From the IMG/VR virus record IMGVR_UViG_3300027659_000151, positions 1-29,770 of that record: a stretch of 29,770 nucleotides of DNA; one strand, given 5' to 3'. Below are positions 27,656 through 29,770 of this stretch, in pieces. The notes under the pieces are model-generated. The model made no database searches. It was not told the origin of the DNA and saw nothing but the letters and a program-made list of their open reading frames with translations. Position 1 is the stretch's first letter; each line of letters opens with the position of its first letter. Made by a program: the position numbers and the translations under genes. This DNA is from a virus.

Positions 27656-29289
27656 ATCTTGATTAGGTTCCAGTTGTCCGCGCCGGTCTCGTCTGATGTG
27701 CTCGCCAGGACTAGGCCGTTCACGAGGGCGACGATCGGGTCGATCTTCTCTGAGCTCTTCACCTTGTCCGGCTTGATTGACCCGGTCGAATCGCTGTAGA
27801 CGCAAACATGATTAGCGGCCCAGGCTGCCACGGGGTCTCCGCCCGTCCGGAGCTTCCCTTCGACGACCAGCGCCTCGAGCAGCTTCGACGCCGAATTCAG
27901 AGTCCCTGTTTTCTGAGAGATAGACTGGACTTCGAGATCGTGCCGCTGAAGTAGGGTCGCGAGGGAGCCCACGTTCCACGGGTCAGCGCCCACGCTTACG
28001 ATCCGGTGCCGCTCGGAAAACTCCACGATGTCGCGGGCGACCGCCTCATGGTCGAGGCGAGCCCCGTCGGTGACGGTGACGTAGCCTTGCTTGATCCATT
28101 GGGAGTATGGGATCCCTTCCCGCTCGCGGTCGGGGATCGTCGCCTCCGGGACCCAATACTTCCACTGCGCGAAGTAGGTCCCGTCGCGCTCCTTAAAGAC
28201 GAACGCGGCGGCCGTCATGTCGAGGTTGCTCGCCAAGTCGATGCCGACCCAGCAGGGCCGGCCCTCCGTCGGCTCGAGCGGCCCGGCATCGCAGGCGGCC
28301 CACTGGCCGGGATCTTTGAACCAGCGGTTGTCTCCCTGGACCCAGACGCCGAGCCGGTAGCGGGCGAACGCTGCCCACTTCCGCGGATTGGTGAGACTAT
28401 CGGCGTAGTCGCTCGCGAAGTCCTTCTCTGAGATCGTGGTCCCGAGCGACGGATTCGCCTGCCGCCAGACGTTGGGATCGGAGTAGTCGCTGCCCTCCCG
28501 GGCCTCGTAGACGCGGCCGAAAAATGTCGGGTTAGCCTCCGGCGTTTTCTCCACGAGCTTCGCGTCTTGATACCACTGCCAGCCAATGCCGTTCCGGTTC
28601 TCGCCGGCCGTCGAGATCGCGACGACCAGCGGCGAGGCTCGCGCCGCCCCGGCGTAGGTGAGGGCCTGAACGAGGTCCGGCTTTCGGTGGGCGTGCAGCT
28701 CGTCGACGACGACGGCCGAGGCGTCGATACCTTCCGCCCGCCAGGAGTCGGCGGCGAGGCATGTATAGCGCGAGTTGGTTTCCCTGTGGACGATCGTGCT
28801 CCGCGAGTCGATCACCTCGAGGGCCTTCGACAGCTGCGGGTTAGCGCGGACCGCCGAGGCTACAGAGCGGTATATGATGCCCGCCTGGATACGATCGACC
28901 GCGGCCCCGTAGACGGCGGCCCCCGGCTCCTGGTCGGCGAGCATGTGATAGAGAACCAGGGCAGCCATCATGCTGCTCTTCCCGTTCTTTTTAGAAACGT
29001 AGATGGCCGCCCGCCGGTAGCGGCGCAGTCCGTCGGAGTCGACCCAGCCATAGAGCGGCTCGAGGATCTCCTTCTTCTGCCACTCCATGAGCTTCATCGG
29101 CTTCCCGGCGAACTTGCGTCCCGAGGTCATGGTGACGAACGACTCGACGAACCGGATCACGCGGTCGGCCCGCTCCTGCTCGAAGGTGTAGCCGGCGACA
29201 TACTCCGGCCGCCGTTTCCAGGCTGGGCCGGCCGCCCGCTTACGCGGTGCCTTCGATGAAGGCGCGGAGGTCGTCTTTCGTTTCGCCAT
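27652..29289 (-). CDS. terL: Terminase large subunit (HK97-like)
   Basis: A 545-aa protein. Walker A at residues 99-106 (SKKNGKSS), Walker B at 192-198 (AVVVDEL, D196 and E197), coupling motif AISTAGEN (about 224-231). The C-terminal nuclease has D351 in GIDLASNLDM and a late acid in EKIDPIVALVNGL. It is the motor that cuts and packages DNA. It overlaps the small subunit by 50 nt and the portal by 4 nt. The N-terminus is basic (MAKRKTTSAPSSKAPRKRAA). Confidence 0.95.
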   Translation of the reverse strand: MAKRKTTSAPSSKAPRKRAAGPAWKRRPEYVAGYTFEQERADRVIRFVESFVTMTSGRKFAGKPMKLMEWQKKEILEPLYGWVDSDGLRRYRRAAIYVSKKNGKSSMMAALVLYHMLADQEPGAAVYGAAVDRIQAGIIYRSVASAVRANPQLSKALEVIDSRSTIVHRETNSRYTCLAADSWRAEGIDASAVVVDELHAHRKPDLVQALTYAGAARASPLVVAISTAGENRNGIGWQWYQDAKLVEKTPEANPTFFGRVYEAREGSDYSDPNVWRQANPSLGTTISEKDFASDYADSLTNPRKWAAFARYRLGVWVQGDNRWFKDPGQWAACDAGPLEPTEGRPCWVGIDLASNLDMTAAAFVFKERDGTYFAQWKYWVPEATIPDREREGIPYSQWIKQGYVTVTDGARLDHEAVARDIVEFSERHRIVSVGADPWNVGSLATLLQRHDLEVQSISQKTGTLNSASKLLEALVVEGKLRTGGDPVAAWAANHVCVYSDSTGSIKPDKVKSSEKIDPIVALVNGLVLASTSDETGADNWNLIKI

Positions 29290-29707
29290 GCTCGACGCGG
29301 ATCGCGGTCCTCGAGGAAGGGGTCAATCCAAACTCCCGCTCTATCTGCAGGAGGTCGGCGTGGTATCGGCTGACGAGATTTGCCTCCGGCAGTTGGACGC
29401 GGCGGCCGCTGCCGATCTCCGCGGACAGGCCGTTAGCCTTCAGCTCGGCGTAGGCCAGGATGTAGAGCTCCCAGGCAATGCAGTAGCGCTGCAGCGTCAC
29501 GCGGTCGGCATCGGTGAAGACCTTCATCGCCGCCAGCTGCGGGGCGCGAAGCGTCCACATCTCGAGGGCGTTGCCGTCGAGCATCGGCGGCGCGGCGAGC
29601 GATGCCTCGCCCGGCTTCGGCTCGAGCGCGGCGAGCGCCGCGAGATTTTCCTTCCGAGGATTGCCCCGCAGGATTTTCAACGCGGTCGGCTGCGGCTTGC
29701 GTCCCAT
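29240..29707 (-). CDS. terS: Terminase small subunit, P27 family
   Basis: A 155-aa protein. MGRKPQPTALKILRGNPRKE and FGLTPSSRTAIRVEHGETKD are the hallmark ends of P27/Terminase_4 proteins. The middle is helical (LQRYCIAWELYILAYAELKA, LPEANLVSRYHADLLQIERE). It recognises the packaging site and loads the large subunit. An AAAGG lies eight bases before the ATG. It is the first gene from the right end. In cos phages with an HNH protein, that HNH gene is next to this one; here it is at the other window end. Confidence 0.92.
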   Translation of the reverse strand: MGRKPQPTALKILRGNPRKENLAALAALEPKPGEASLAAPPMLDGNALEMWTLRAPQLAAMKVFTDADRVTLQRYCIAWELYILAYAELKANGLSAEIGSGRRVQLPEANLVSRYHADLLQIEREFGLTPSSRTAIRVEHGETKDDLRAFIEGTA

Positions 29708-29770
29708 TGGTTGACCTTTGGAAAAGGGGCGAAAAACAGGGTCAAAATTTCGCGGAAACTCGCGCGGAGG
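29708..29770. other. Right-end noncoding sequence upstream of terS
   Basis: Sixty-three bases upstream of the small terminase gene. The ribosome site AAAGG is at the gene edge. CGCGGA occurs twice (about 29749 and 29763), near an A/T-rich GAAATTTTGACC on the minus strand. If the window ends join, this is one half of the region expected to carry cos and the late promoter. No precise site is called. Confidence 0.4.

Noticed and set aside
26117-27805. Longer portal frame beginning at 27805
   Set aside because: The extra ~50 residues overlap the large terminase gene and look random. The ATG at 27655 forms the usual ATGA overlap.
1-29770. Classical endolysin, holin, CRISPR array, reverse transcriptase or DGR, insertion sequence, methyltransferase, or CI-like repressor
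   Set aside because: Each was looked for by motif and none was seen. An unusual form could still hide among the unnamed proteins.

Overview
This 29.8 kb, GC-rich window appears to be the near-complete or complete genome of a temperate siphovirus-type tailed phage (long, probably non-contractile tail; HK97-type head). Every recognisable gene is a phage gene and no bacterial chromosomal gene is visible. Almost all genes lie on the minus strand, packed tightly with ATGA or TAATG overlaps and often with good GGAGG ribosome sites. Only the tyrosine integrase is on the plus strand. The host is not proven. The tail, Cys-rich and small regulatory proteins, together with the tRNA-Arg half used as the attachment site, look to me most like prophages and phages of Planctomycetota. 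That rests on family memory, not on a search.

Layout, read in the direction of minus-strand transcription from the right end. (1) Packaging and head: P27-type small terminase, HK97-type large terminase, portal and prohead protease (29707 to 25453). (2) An insertion between protease and capsid: a 53-aa zinc ribbon, a 123-aa unknown, a membrane-anchored 180-aa protein, a membrane-anchored papain-like cysteine peptidase and two small membrane or Cys-rich proteins (25469 to 22728). (3) Major capsid protein, a strong hairpin, connector, head closure, gp10-like protein and tail terminator (22642 to 19337). (4) Three tandem tail-tube-like paralogues, a tail assembly chaperone with a GGGAAAC -1 frameshift site, the tape measure, and distal tail proteins that include an 851-aa protein with about ten beta repeats (19333 to 11795). 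(5) A metallophosphoesterase and a DUF6378-like protein (11768 to 10318).

(6) The lysogeny region (10296 to 8835) holds the integrase, an attP site containing the 3' half of a tRNA-Arg(ACG), and an excisionase-like HTH protein. (7) A control region with three related operator-like repeats and a good sigma70-like promoter (8562 to 8795) precedes the early operon (8762 to 3598): small unknown proteins, a Sak4-like RecA-fold ATPase, an SSB-like DUF669 protein, a winged-helix protein, a replication initiator-like protein, a RusA resolvase and an HTH regulator candidate. (8) A second late block (3560 to 125) holds fibre or appendage proteins, small unknown proteins, an HNH endonuclease and a P-loop kinase-like protein.

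In many cos phages an HNH protein sits next to the small terminase. Here HNH is at the left end and the small terminase at the right end, and the attachment site is internal and single. Both facts suggest that the two window ends join in a circular or cos-ended virion genome rather than in an integrated prophage. The early proteins would recombine and replicate the DNA, the HTH proteins and operators would set the lysis/lysogeny choice, and the late operon would run through the end junction into the packaging, head and tail genes. No classical endolysin or CI-like repressor is recognisable, so the membrane/papain cassette and the operator/HTH region are the two places most worth studying.
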